The notes under the pieces were generated by a model. It made no database searches and was not told the DNA's origin. It saw only the letters and a program-made list of their open reading frames with translations. Below, piece after piece: positions 21,835 through 33,623 of a DNA stretch of 64,000 nucleotides. The stretch's first letter is position 1, and each line of letters begins with the position of its first letter. A program made the position numbers and the translations under genes. The stretch is from Codonopsis lanceolata (taxonomy: Eukaryota > Streptophyta > Magnoliopsida > Asterales > Campanulaceae), in NCBI GenBank assembly GCA_013146195.2, contig CM028377.1, positions 21,443,980 to 21,507,979 of the forward strand. The letters run 5' to 3'.

Positions 21835-22272
21835 TGAAGGATATATCATATATATATCATACAAGTTCGCTAATAAAACAGTAATCACGAATTACCTTTA
21901 TGCGAACTGGAGCCTTGTACGCAGCGGAAGAATTACGCTTGAGCTACGATCTTCGTATACCAATATCCACAGACCTGCAAGTCTCTCTCGTCGGATTGAT
22001 ATCACGGAGCCTCTTGATGGTTAGGCTAGAGGGAGTATTTTGGTGAGATAGAATTTAGAAGAGAGGAAGAGGCGCCACTTTCTAGGCGTGTAATACAATA
22101 GGGTTTTATCCCCTTAGTTGCCCTATTTATATTATTACAAGAAACCTATTTCTTGTAGGTTAAGTAATCCTAAACCCAATTGGATTAGGATTCTAATTAA
22201 CCAATAAATAATATAAATATATTTCCATGTGGGCGGGACTAAACAATCGGGCCGCAAGCCCAATTGCCAACA
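21835..22272 (-). repeat. 3' LTR of the minus-strand Copia element (438 bp)
   Basis: It matches 40374-40848 apart from one 37-bp deletion. In element orientation it begins TGTTGGCAATTGGG and ends TATATCCTTCA. Confidence 0.92.
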
Positions 22273-22283
22273 TCTCCCACTCG
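22273..22283 (-). promoter_or_regulatory. Polypurine tract of the minus-strand Copia element
   Basis: On the minus strand GAGTGGGAGA directly precedes the TGTTGG start of the 3' LTR. Confidence 0.75.
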
Positions 22284-23419
22284 TACACATGGACACACCT
22301 CTCTAACCACATCGTATCATCAAAACCCGTTAAACACTGCCTCTTCATACTGGAAGTGAAGCGTGCGACATGACGAGAAAGATAAAGGGTGGAGCGCTAT
22401 ACCAAATCACCATCTGACCAGCATAGAACGTCCTCGTTAGGAAACAAAACTCGTCTATACCCCAGACTGTATATATGCATCAATTTAAGCATCCTCAATC
22501 TCTCAAGAGCGGTGCTTAAAACTCAATATGTTTGTGTATCAAGATCAACCTTTTGAACCGTATGTTCAATATGATCGCCATGGCATTGAAACACAAAAAT
22601 AAAGATGCATATCATACTATCTTCCTTAGACACTCATATTAATCACTCTTGGCTGACTGCTTTCCCAGCAATGCTCCGTAGGACTGTATGTGCATAGCCC
22701 GTTGGTCGGCATGCCAAAGTAGCATCATCAACGTCCAAGTTCATGATATAGTTCTAAGTCACATAGGGTATAATTGTGATCTGGGTTTGATCACTAGAAC
22801 TCACACAGTGATGAAGCAGGGATCATTCAATCACTTTCTTAAGTCGCATTATAGTCGCATACAGTATGAAGTGTATGCTATGACGGAACTCCCACACAAA
22901 GTAGGCATGTCATGCTCAAGCGTCATACGAACCATAGTCCTAGCCGCCTTCTTACGGCGTCTAACTTGAGTACTTAAAAGCAGTCACTCTTCTAGTGACT
23001 CTATTTTAAGATCTCATATTCGGACTTTTCCTTGGGATATAAAGTCGACCTTATAAAAGGTCTCATCTTGGCCGTATGCCAAGGCGATAAATGTAATGTC
23101 ATTTGCGTACCCCCCTTTGTAGGTACCAAAGACTTTTACTATCTCAACTTGCTCGCCCACCTGGCGACAAGGTGAATTACCCGTGTGAGAGGGCCAATTC
23201 AATATCCACGACATCTTTTAATAAAAATATATATGCCATACAATTTCATATTAAAATATCCAATTAACATATATAAAAGGAATGAAATGAAACTGCAATT
23301 TATTCAAACGATAATGAATAATAATCAAATGTCAACACAAGTGTTCTCGTAAAAAAGTCAAATCCTACGAAGCCCTAGACCCAACATGTGATCTGAAAGA
23401 TCTCTAGCTAGAGGTTTAG
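22284..23419 (-). other. 3' non-coding region of the minus-strand Copia element
   Basis: This 1.1-kb stretch lies between RNase H and the purine tract. I recognise no domain; the small ORFs in it have no support. Confidence 0.6.
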
Positions 23420-25180
23420 TCATAGGGTCGCTAACATGCTTCTAGTAGGAATATATTCTAGAACAACTTTCTTTTCTGCAACCATGTCTCTAGTGAAATG
23501 ATATTTGATGTTAATGTGTTTCGTCTTCCCATGGTACTTGGGATCTTTAGTGTAACCTAAAGCTGCCATGCTATCACAAGCAATGACTACGGGGCGATCT
23601 ATCCACATGCGTCGTAACATCAAGATGTTGAAGAAAACTCCTCAACCACACGCTTCTTGAACCGCAATGAGCAAGCCATGTACTCGACTCCATCGTAGAT
23701 AGGGCGGTGCTAGTCGTCGCTTGCTACTCCAAGAGATAGCTCCACCACCAAGGAGGAAAGCGTAGCCGAAGTAGATTTATAACCATCTACATCTCCCCAG
23801 CCCATCCGTCGGTCCGAAACCTTTCAAGCTCAAATCACCACCTTGGTAACAAAGGGTTAAATTTGTGGTTCCCACCAAGTAACGCAGAACCCTCTTCACC
23901 GCCATCCGGTTGAGGTCCAGATTACTTTGGAATCGACTCAACATCCCAACTGCAAAGCATAGGTCAGGCCGAGTACACACCATAGCATACATCAAGCTTC
24001 CTACCGCATTTGCATATGGAGTTGTAGACATTCTCTTCTTCTCTTCTTCATTCTTAGGGCATTGGTTTGTACTAAGGACACATCCCTTTTCCATTGGAGT
24101 GACAACGGGTTTTGAGTTAGTCATGCCAAATCGTTCGATAACTTTCTTAATGTAAGTCTCTTGAGACAAACCAAGAAATCTTTTCGAACGATCTCTAATG
24201 ACTTTTACTCCAAGCACATAGCTTGCTTCACCCAAGTCTGTCATATCGAAAAGCGCAGACAGCCACTCTTTAGTGGCATTTATCATCTCCATGTCATTCC
24301 CAGCTAGTAGGATGTCATCAACATATAATGACAGGATCAAGATCTTTTTCTTGGATCGTTTAACATACACACAGTGGTCTTCCTCAATCATCACAAAGCC
24401 AATTGAGGTTATCGCTTGGTGAAAGCGAATGTACCACTGTCTAGATGATTGTTTGAGACCATAAATGGAACGTTTGAGTCGGCACACTTTGCGCTCTTGT
24501 CCCTTGACTTCAAAACCCTCGGTTGAGTCATATAGATCTCTTCATCTAGTTCTCCATTGAGAAATGCGCTTTTAACATCCATCCGATAAAGTTCTAGATC
24601 CATGTGTGCTACTATCGCTAGGATTAGGCGAGCAGAGGAAAATCTCACCACGTGGGAGAATGTCTCCTCATAGTCTAAACCCTCTCTTTGGGTAAAGCCT
24701 TTCGCCACAAGACGTGCCTTATATTTGTCAATTGATCCATCTGCCTTTCGCTTGACTTTGAAAACCCATTTGTTTCCAATAGTCTTGCGACCTTGCGGAA
24801 GATCAACTAACTCCCAAACCTGATTCTTTTTCATAGAGGAAATTTCATCTTCCATTGCAGTCATCCATTCACTGTTTGTAGGTAAAGAAAGAGCTTCTTT
24901 GAACGATGTAGGCTCACTAGAATTAAAAGAAGTAGTTAGGAAAGATTCCTCTTCGATCGCGAATCGACGACGAGGTATATTTCCACGTTTACTTCTTCGT
25001 TCTAGTATCGGACTCCCACTAGAATCCGTACTCCCACTCGGATGAAGATCACCTTGACTCTCGTTGGCGACTTCCATAGGTTCAACCTCATGTTGTACCA
25101 TAGGATTAGGTTGAGGCAATTCCCCACCTTCGCCAAAAGATGTCATGTGTTCTTCTTCCATCTCAAAAAGTTCAAAGTCT
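23420..25180 (-). pseudogene. Copia reverse transcriptase and RNase H (minus-strand Copia element)
   Basis: RT copies element RNA into DNA and RNase H removes the RNA. The N-terminal part (25161 downward) has a linker, then WVFKVKRKADG and KARLVAKGFTQREG, then MDVKSAFLNGELDEEIY. The palm carries the catalytic YVDD near 24320-24331 and a LGEASYVLG stretch. RNase H begins LKGF near 23825, and its end has ACDSMAALGY and HGKTKHINIKYHF near 23500-23590, closing near 23425. Breaks: a frameshift at 24520-24521 inside the conserved segment after EEIYMTQP, indels near 23770-23820 and 23630-23700, and one at 23429-23430. Two of these are losses of one base from a CAG/CTG, so they may be consensus errors. 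Confidence 0.85.
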
Positions 25181-25193
25181 TTCCTAACTTCAC

Positions 25194-26413
25194 CTATCTG
25201 TGGGAAATCATTCTCAATGAAATCAACATTGCGCGACTCGATTCCGTCCTTCCTTCGTTAGGTTTTCCACCGTACATAACATAACCCTTTGAGGTATCTG
25301 AATACCTTATGAAAACACACTTGTTTCCTCTAGGGCCTAGTTTTCCAAACTTATTGGAAGTACTATGGACATAACCTGCACAACCCCAAGGATGAAGATG
25401 CCCCAATTTAGGCTTCTCACCTTTCCAAAGTTCATAAGGGGTTGTGGGAACTGACTTAGAAGGCACTCGGTTAAGTATGTAGGCGGCAGTCATTAGCGCA
25501 TCCCCCCAAAACGAAATTGGGAGGTTGGCATGTGCCATCATCGACCTAACCATTTCCAACAATGTTCGATTCCTTCGTTCTGCAACACCGTTTTGTTGCG
25601 GAGTTCTAGGAATTGTCAATGCGGCGTATTCCCTTTTTCTCACACAATTCTTTAAATTGATCGATAAATATTCACGGCCACGATCGCTTCTAAAAGTTTT
25701 TAAGCTTTTATCCTTTTGATTCTCAACCTCTGCGAAAGCGCCAAAACACTTGAGAGCTTCATCGCGGTGAGAAATAAGGTAAACATAACCATAGCGTGTA
25801 TAGTCATCGATAAAAGTGAGAAAATAGGAAGCTCCATGACGTGCCTTAACATTCATTGGTCCGCAAATGTCTGAATGGACTAACTCTAATGGGTGTGTGG
25901 CTCTTTTTGCCTTACCAAAAGGCTTTCGGCAAGCTTTTCCTGCCAAACAAGATTCACACAAGGGTAGGTTGACATTGCTGAGAGACCCCAATAGGCCTTC
26001 CCTAGCCAATCTAGTCATCCTATCTTTTCCTATATGTCCAAGTCTAGCATGCCATAACTCAGAATTAGAATCATCATAAACCATGCAAGAAGAAGAATTA
26101 AGAGAAGAATTATGGGAATCCAACAAATCTAATTTAAAGAAATTATCTGCCAAAGAACCATGTCCCAAAACCTCATCACCAAAACAAATATCCAAGTGAT
26201 CATTACTAAAATTAAAAGAATATCCATGTCCTAGCAATTGTACTACTGATAATAGATTATGTCGAATTCCAGGTGCATAAAGAACTTCATGAAGAGTCAA
26301 TGTGCGTCCACTCCGCAATTGAAGTTGGTATGAGCCAACTCTTTTGACTTCAACAGACGAACTGTTTCCCATGAAAATTCTTCTTGTACCAGCAGAAACT
26401 TTTCGATAATCTA
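25194..26413 (-). pseudogene. Copia protease end, GAG-pre-integrase and integrase (minus-strand Copia element)
   Basis: This reads in one frame from the target duplication downward: the rest of the protease region (VGSYQLQLRSGRTLTLHEVL, then GIRHNLLSV), a zinc-binding HHCC pre-integrase module (LWHARLGHI to CESCLAGKACRKPF), and the rve integrase core. All three catalytic acids are visible: Asp in VHSDICGPM, Asp in TFRSDRGREY, Glu in PQQNGVAERRN. Integrase inserts the cDNA. The reading frame enters the nested element at 26419, so the upstream protease half is at 37923. A frameshift near 25230 separates it from the RT frame. Confidence 0.88.
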
Positions 26414-27831
26414 CAAATTGTGACGACCCGACCCGGATCTCAATACGAGATCCCAAGGTCGTGCCATCAGGACAAACTAAGAGACAGACAAGCACCTGCT
26501 AAGCATAATGGTGCGAGTCAAAAGACGAGCCCACAAGCTCACGACAGGAAGGTAAAGCCATAACGGCAATACGGAAAAATAAAAACCAAAACCTGCGGAA
26601 GCAAAAACCATAATGGGACCCGAGCTAACAAGTTCCTAAATATAAACAACCAAAGAGATAGTAAATCTCTCGGCCCAAAAATTCGACGCACGTGACGCAA
26701 CATTAGGCACGCGCAACAAACCATCGGCAACCAAGGCCGGCAACTATCAAAATCCCAACCTGATAAACAACACTCAACGGCTATAACTTGCCGGAGGAAC
26801 AATTCAACTACAACAGTAATATCAATGCTAAACCACCAACCAAGATCTCACGACTAAAACTGTCGGAGGTAGGAACAACAATAATACTAAAACTAGAATA
26901 AGCGAGCCACACATGCTCGAAAGACAACGGGAATAAATTCTAAGGATACAAAAGCTCGGATATACAACCGGCTCCCAAATACAACCATAACATAATACTT
27001 CAATCTACCCAAGTAAAGTCTACATAACCTTACATTCGAGCCTCACAAATAAATAACAACATTATTAATAAATAACTCCAAGCTTATGACTTGGAAGACC
27101 ACCTGCTAGAAATCGCTATCCGAAGCCGCTGCGCGTACTAACGGGATCACTGCACACACTAGGGAAAACAATCACACGGAGTGAGTCATAATGACCCAGT
27201 AAGTTTCTAAATGCAACTATATGGCATATTATGTCATGGCATGGCATAATGTGCAGTCATATAAAATCATGGTATCATGCTAGTATACCAACAAGAAACA
27301 TGTACTTAATTTTTAAAGCACATAAACTCACACAAATCATGTAGCATAATATCTTTCATTTAAATGCTCATAAATAAACATGTGTAACAGTAAACGTAAA
27401 TCGAACCGTTACAATCAATTTCGGGTTCAAAACCCAACCAACTTACCATGAGATCAAATCTCAAACCAAGATCCGGGCTCAATTCCCAATCAATCATACC
27501 CTGGGGTTTCCTCCCCAAATAATCACAACTCATCAGATTTCCTTTAATGAGTACTCGTTACATTCATCCAGTCTCCGGATGAGAAATGAGAGCTCGATGT
27601 CAGGCTAGGTGGCATAACTCGAGATCACATCCCACTATTGGCCAAATAGTGAGGAGAAAAAGGACCCAATGCAACGATTCGTAGCGATTGTTCCCAAAGG
27701 CTATGAATCGTCCCATTGCCGACACAACAACCAAAACCCGCCAGCTGGACTTTAAACCAAACCATCAAGTAGATATTTACTTGCATAAACCAATGAGACC
27801 AAATTCATAATTATCGGACTCATTAAATCAT

Positions 27832-28065
27832 GTAGGACATAATGCTCTACAACAACTCATAAACCATGCACATAATTGCACATAAACAAATAGGGCATAA
27901 TGCTCCACAAAATCCCATAATCCATGCACATATTTGCATATAACCACGTAGGACATAATGCTCTACGAAATCTCATAAACCATGCATATAATTGCATATA
28001 AACAAGTAGGACATAATGCTCTACCAAACATCATGAACAATGCATATATTTGCATATAACCATTG
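27832..28065 (-). repeat. ~60-bp tandem repeat inside the long LTR, 4 copies (also at 35015-35248)
   Basis: Units begin GTAGGACATAATGCTCTAC and continue through CCATGCATATAATTGCATAT. The same array is in the other LTR. It lies downstream of the TATA-like box, so in transcribed LTR sequence. Confidence 0.85.
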
Positions 28066-29936
28066 TGTTCAACTAACTTACAAGTTTAGTTCAAGAACTA
28101 CCTTATTGAGGTATTCATTATTCCTCAAGTCATTAACCCATTCAAGCATAGCTTACCAGCTTAATAAAATATAATGTGAGGTCTTCCTTAATCCTCAACT
28201 CAAATCAAACCAAGACTACTACGCTAGTCTCAAAATATCCACAATTCAAGACTTATTATTTTTAGTCTCTATTTTAAGTACACCGGACTCAATCATAGTC
28301 CTAATCGTCACACATGATCGATAACACCAACCTCAAACTCAAAACATCATGACTACTCCGTAGTCACTTCTCACAAGTGCTTTTATAAGCACGCAACCCA
28401 AAATCCTTAAGAAGATAATTCTTTCTTAATCTTCTCTTAAATATTCTCATGACCATACGTGGGTCTCTATTATCCCATGCTCTAACAAGCATGCTCAAGA
28501 TACATTTCTAATAAGTTTCCACGACATGAGTGTCTCAATCAGACACAAACCAAAACCCGGTGCGCACAACTATAACCAAAATAAACCCAAACATTGTAGG
28601 GTTTCAACCCAAGGCTTTTTATCATTTTATTGGCCTTATAACGACTCCGTTGAGTCTTACTAACACATTTCATTCTTTATGTGTTTTACAAATTCACACC
28701 GTAATAATTCCTTAAAGTTTACAACCAAATCCCAATAGTCATTCGGGCTTAATTCCCAAGACTAAAATCTCCACAACACACCACAATCATAACCCATTTA
28801 AAGTTTAGAAGTTATATGTTTCACTTCATTAATCAAACGAAATCCGATCGTCGTAGGATTTCAACCCAAGTTCATTTAGCACATAATCGAACTTATAATG
28901 ACTCCGTTGAGTCCAATCTACCCTTTCTAAAATTTTGGGCATAGAAGCCATGGTTCTCAATAACCTCTATATTCATAACCATCATCAATAACCATCTTCC
29001 CATGTTCGTTAAACTCACCTAAACCCCACAAATTACTTAACAATGCAACTTAGAACAAATTGGCCATCTTGTGCATAAATTCATTCAAGTCACCTTACCA
29101 ATCATAATTTTCAATTCATGATTAAATCATACAACAAGGTTTAATATACTCTATTAAGCCTATAAAACATAGTAATCAAGCTCCCAACAATAATTTGCAA
29201 GCTAAAACATAATTAGGGCAAAACACCCTCCAAGTATCTCTCCCAAATCAACTTCAATACCCATGCATCATTCACATAGCCAAGCTTAATAGGCCATTTA
29301 AGACATGAATTTCATATAAATCATGGTCTCACATAGGTTCATCCAACCTAATCAACATTTGAAATCCTAGGGTTCATGGCATCTCTAGCAACCCTAGAAA
29401 TTGCTTCCATTGACCTCACATAGCAAGAATGATTGTTTCCCTAGGGTCAATGGAGCCAAAAGAAGGAGAAAGAGGGGTAGAAACTTACCTTTGATCAGCC
29501 CCTAAAAGATGAAATCCCGAAATTCCTTGGTGTGGTGTTGTTCTCCTTGACCTCCTCTTCAAAACCATGGTGTAGATTGGGGGAAGAAGGTCCCAAGCTT
29601 TGGCCTCCAAGATTGGGCACTCAAGAACCCTAGAAACTCTCCCTTCAAGCTCTCCAAGAAGTCTCCCACGTTTTTGTGGAGTGGTGGCTGAATATGGGAG
29701 GTTAAGTGAGGTGTTTGTGGTCTATAAAGGTTAGAAAGTAAGTGGGTTAGGTTTTAGATGATAGGTTTGTTTCCCCTTAATTACCCACACTAATCCACCT
29801 CCAAAACTCAATTAGATGGTTAGGGCATGTCTTAAGGTAGTTAGGAGGGTTTAGGATTAGTTTAGGTTGGGTTTGGGTGGGGATAGTTTGGACAACTTTG
29901 CAAATTTCTCAAAAATTCCCGTAACAGGGACAGCAT

Positions 29937-29978
29937 ACCATGCGGTCGCATGGTACTCTAGTGATGCGAGCGCATCAC
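29937..29978 (-). promoter_or_regulatory. Paired TGCG-NN-CGCA dyads in U3 of the long LTR (also 37115-37156)
   Basis: ACCATGCGGTCGCATGGT at 29937-29954 and GTGATGCGAGCGCATCAC at 29961-29978 are each 8+2+8 palindromes, six bases apart, about 210 bp upstream of the TATA-like box. The outer arms differ between the two but remain self-complementary. The second LTR has the same pair at 37115-37132 and 37139-37156. A role as a dimer-binding site is inference. Confidence 0.65.
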
Positions 29979-30739
29979 CCCTTCATCAGCTCTTCCAATT
30001 TTTCTTGTTTCCTTGCTCGGTTTCGGTCGTTCCCGCATGCATTCTCGAGCCTTAAAGCTTCGAAATGGCTCACAATTGAACCCTTAAAGTCCTTAAACAT
30101 TAAACTAATCCATCCAAGTCTCAAACCAATTTTAAAGTAGGTCTAGATTCCCAAAAACAACACCCGAAACAACCCGGGGCAAAACCGACGCAAGACGTAA
30201 CAACTTGCTATCTAAACGTCGAATGAAACCGCAAACCGACGGGTAATAACCCATGATTGTAAACACCTATAAGGGCTACAAAATAGGCCTGAATGCCTCT
30301 CAGATGATGCTCAACAGATAGGGGAAATAGGCTCCCGAAAGACAAGACGTTCGCCCGGCTCAATCTCAAACTACGCGATAAGGAGAATTGCTATTCTCGA
30401 GGCGTCAAAACTTCACGAGACTTATGGAATACATCCAATTAGAAGTCTAACACATCTAAACATGTTATTTAATCATCATGTAAAGATCTGGGACCAAATC
30501 GAGGTCAGAAACACAAAACCCGCATAAACTCTCAATCGCGTCGCATTTCGACTATCGTCGGGTTACGACCTTTGACTTTAGCAAGTCAACCACTATATGA
30601 CATCTCTTAAAAGTGTTTTAGTCTTAATGTGGTCTCTCATACACATCTAGACTCTCTCACGAGTCAAACGAGCAATCAACCAAGGAAGAAATGCGAGCAT
30701 TGCACGCAATTCACGCTAACCGGGAATCGGGGTCTTACA

Positions 30740-30757
30740 TCCTCTCCCCCTTAAAAA
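30740..30757 (-). promoter_or_regulatory. Polypurine tract of the large Gypsy-type element
   Basis: On the minus strand TTTTTAAGGGGGAGAGGA abuts the TGTAAGACC start of the 3' LTR. Confidence 0.88.
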
Positions 30758-32559
30758 GAATTCGTCCCGAATTCTAAACCGTATCTCAAACCAATGCCAG
30801 GTCATCACCTTAACATAGAATACCCAAACACTGCTACGGTGTCTCACAATCCCGAGTAAACACTCGATGCTCAAAAACCATAAACCTAGACTCAGTCTCC
30901 GAGTCTACCATCACAATAACCAAACCAAGTATATGAGGATCAAACTACCGTGATCCAAACTCAGTTTTAAAAACCTCTCATAGGCACCCAACATTAAACT
31001 CTCTCTTTAGATTGAAAATATTATGACTCGTATTCGAGTCGCGAAAACACATATGAACAATACTAACCAAACTTGTACACAAACCCCAACGTTTAACATG
31101 AAACAAGTTCAAACACATCATAACATTCAACTACGGAAACTATTTGTTCCGGGGCACATCATAAAATTCGTGCATAATAGACCTTAAGTCACAAGGAATA
31201 ATAATTGCCTATAGAGCAATTCTCAACCAAATCAGAGACAATCAAGTGGACATTTCAAGCCACGCAAGTAATACTCGCGATCTCCCTATCGCGGTAAGAA
31301 CACATAAGAGTGCAACAATGAAATGTTTTGAAAATTCTTTTCATTTAGGTCCATTCCTTTTGGTAATGGGTATAGTCAATTCTACCACAATTCATACCAA
31401 TCCTAGTCCAACAACGATCACTTTTGATCACCAATTTAGGGTACCGGCTAAATTGGATATTCAAAAGCTTTCGTTGCAAGGATGCGAAGGTTCATGATAA
31501 AAAGGTTTTAAGCATCCTTTAATAGTCTCCTACGCTAAGGAAATGAATGAGCAGGAGATAACAATTTATGAAATGCGAATTTAATATACCACAATGTAGA
31601 TGCATCAAGTAGGTGTTCCCTACAACTAATGCACATAACTGAATAAAATCAAGTCAAGTAACAAGGTCTATTACCTTGACAAACAACAACCATATTTTAC
31701 CACAAAACTCGTGCACCTAGCACGCAACCATGAAAACTCGCTAGAAGTCACCACGTATCGACTCGGCTACTAGTAGTCGTAACGTCTATACTTCACAAAT
31801 CCAACCTTTCTTAAGCTCTAGACCAAGTCTACAACAGACGTATATTCTAACGTCCCCAAAACACCAAAACTTCAACAACATTGCGGTGAAACATCATATT
31901 TGTTCACGCATTAAAATCAACCCATAGATCGTAATACTTAACCTTCGCACTTACCGAGTGTATCCTACTCGCATAATAATCATATACAATATTATCGATG
32001 TATATTATTCATCACCTTAAACATATCCCCATAGGATATACAAGTATCATATCAAACCAATAAATATCATCATACAATTCATGCTTCATATATATATACA
32101 TATATATACGAATATTCATACCCCGGCTCTTAATATAGGCCGACAAAACCGTAACCCCATAAAACCATTGGTTACTATCATCGTAACACAAATTCATCCT
32201 CAATGCTCTTTATATATAGTATAGTCCTATAAATATATAGACTACACAAGAATCCACAAACCATGTGTGATTACCTACCGGCAATTCACAAATCAAATAA
32301 TACCACAAACCAGCATCTCATTGGGGCTTTATCCCCAATTCAAACAATAAACCAACAATATGCAATACACCATGTAATGTATGTATGAATGCACATGAGC
32401 TACCGATAAGACGTGTACTCATAATAACAATAATAGTAGCAACGGTATAATATATATACGAGAGCATACCTTCCTATTCGGATAGGTTTCAAAACTCCGC
32501 AATGGCCAACCGCCACGCCGCACCGACCTCAAACTCTAGGTCGACCATCACCATCTCTC
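30758..32559 (-). other. Non-coding interior of the large Gypsy-type element
   Basis: About 1.8 kb without any protease, RT, RNase H or integrase similarity on either strand. It starts with an EcoRI-like dyad (GAATTCGTCCCGAATTC near 30760-30776) and includes AT-rich tracts near 32090-32110 and 32440-32460. It replaces the pol region expected here. Confidence 0.65.
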
Positions 32560-32599
32560 TTGGAGCCACCAGATTGTCGACTAGTACTCCCAAACCGAT

Positions 32600-33563
32600 T
32601 AACTCTCATCTTGGGCAATCTTTACGAACATGATCACCACCACAAGCAAAGCACTTTCTGCCTTGCCCCAACATCTCGTTTCTCGGCATGTCCCGTCTCG
32701 AACAAAAATTACATATCAACTCACCGCCTCGTGCCTCCGACTAGAGGTAGGAACATCACTCTGTCTACCAGTACGTGTGATTCCTTGATTAACTTTCTGA
32801 GGTGCTATTTGCCTCCCAATATTATCATCACTCTTAATAGCTCTCGAGGTTCTCTTTTGAGCATACTCCTCGAAGTCTAACTCCATCGCATAAGCACGAT
32901 CCACAAAGATCTCGGTGAGTCGTAAGGAATAAGCCGCCTACGATACTTCATCTTTAGGCCTTTTACAAACCGGTGGGTCTTCTTAGCCTCATCTGGTACT
33001 AAGTAACCACAGTAACGAGCCAACTCTGTGAACTTCGCTGAATACTGAGCCACAGTCATATCTCCTTGTTCTAGCGCAATAAATTCCATTTCTCTTCTTT
33101 CCTGAACTACTGCCGGAATAAACTGTGCCCTAAACTCCATTATGAAATTTTCCCACACTTGGGGCACTCCATGGTGTCTCCAATTATCTCGTAACACATG
33201 CCACCAATGGTCAGCCGCACCACTCAACTTAAACACTGCTAGGGTCACCATCACTTCTGACGTACAACCCATAACTTCAAAGATCTTTTCCATGCTTTCT
33301 AACCAATGCTCGGCTTTAGAAGCATCGGGCTCTCCATCGAAGCCCTCGGGTTCCAATTTCAAAAATCTCCCAAGTATAGTGGAATCATCTTCCCTTCTAA
33401 ACATTTGTTGAGGGGTCACACGCGGATCATTAACGTTTTCTCCCCTCTCATAACCACGAGCGGTACTCGAACGAGGTCTGCTGGAACTAGATCCACGCCA
33501 AGCTCCTAACATAATATACCTACAAGGAACACTCGACGTTAAAAATCTCAACAATAAACCCAA
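32600..33563 (-). pseudogene. Gypsy gag (large Gypsy-type element), broken late
   Basis: The frame opens at an ATG at 33563 or, more likely, at a later Met at about 33512 (MLGAWRGSSSSRP). After a Ser/Arg-rich start, a Retrotrans_gag domain covers about 33400-32950, with FLKLEPEGFDGEPD, AEHWLESMEKIFEVM, WENFIMEFRAQFIP and ELARYCGYLVPDE. The main frame stops at 32877 by a frameshift near 32920. The next frame continues with RAYAMELDFEEYAQKR and, further on, a CFACGGDHVRKDC zinc knuckle near 32617-32655. Gag would assemble particles. It is the only protein the element encodes. Confidence 0.78.
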
Positions 33564-33609
33564 CCCAACTAGGCCAAGGAACCTATCCTGGCGAAATAGC
33601 TAACCAATA

Positions 33610-33621
33610 GCTCTGATACCA
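33610..33621 (-). promoter_or_regulatory. Primer binding site of the large Gypsy-type element
   Basis: The minus strand reads TGGTATCAGAGC two bases after the 5' LTR, an exact tRNA-Met type site. Confidence 0.92.
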
Positions 33622-33623
33622 AC

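Larger units (their letters stand above)
26419..30739 (-). repeat. 3' LTR of the large Gypsy-type element (4321 bp)
   Basis: Near-identical to 33624-37917. In element orientation it begins TGTAAGACCCCGATTCCCGG. A TATA-like CTTTATAGACC lies at about 29719-29729 on the minus strand; the paired dyads lie ~210 bp upstream of it and a tandem repeat downstream. Confidence 0.93.

Noticed and set aside
23014..23214. Short minus-strand ORF near the Copia 3' end
   Set aside because: It follows RNase H in the non-coding tail and shows no known motif.
27832..28065. CRISPR-like array of regular repeats
   Set aside because: Units are contiguous ~60-bp tandem repeats within a plant LTR, without unique spacers or cas genes.
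29867..30140. Small ORFs conserved in both copies (29867-30140 and 37045-37318)
   Set aside because: They are conserved only because the two LTRs are near-identical; the diverged solo LTR does not keep them.
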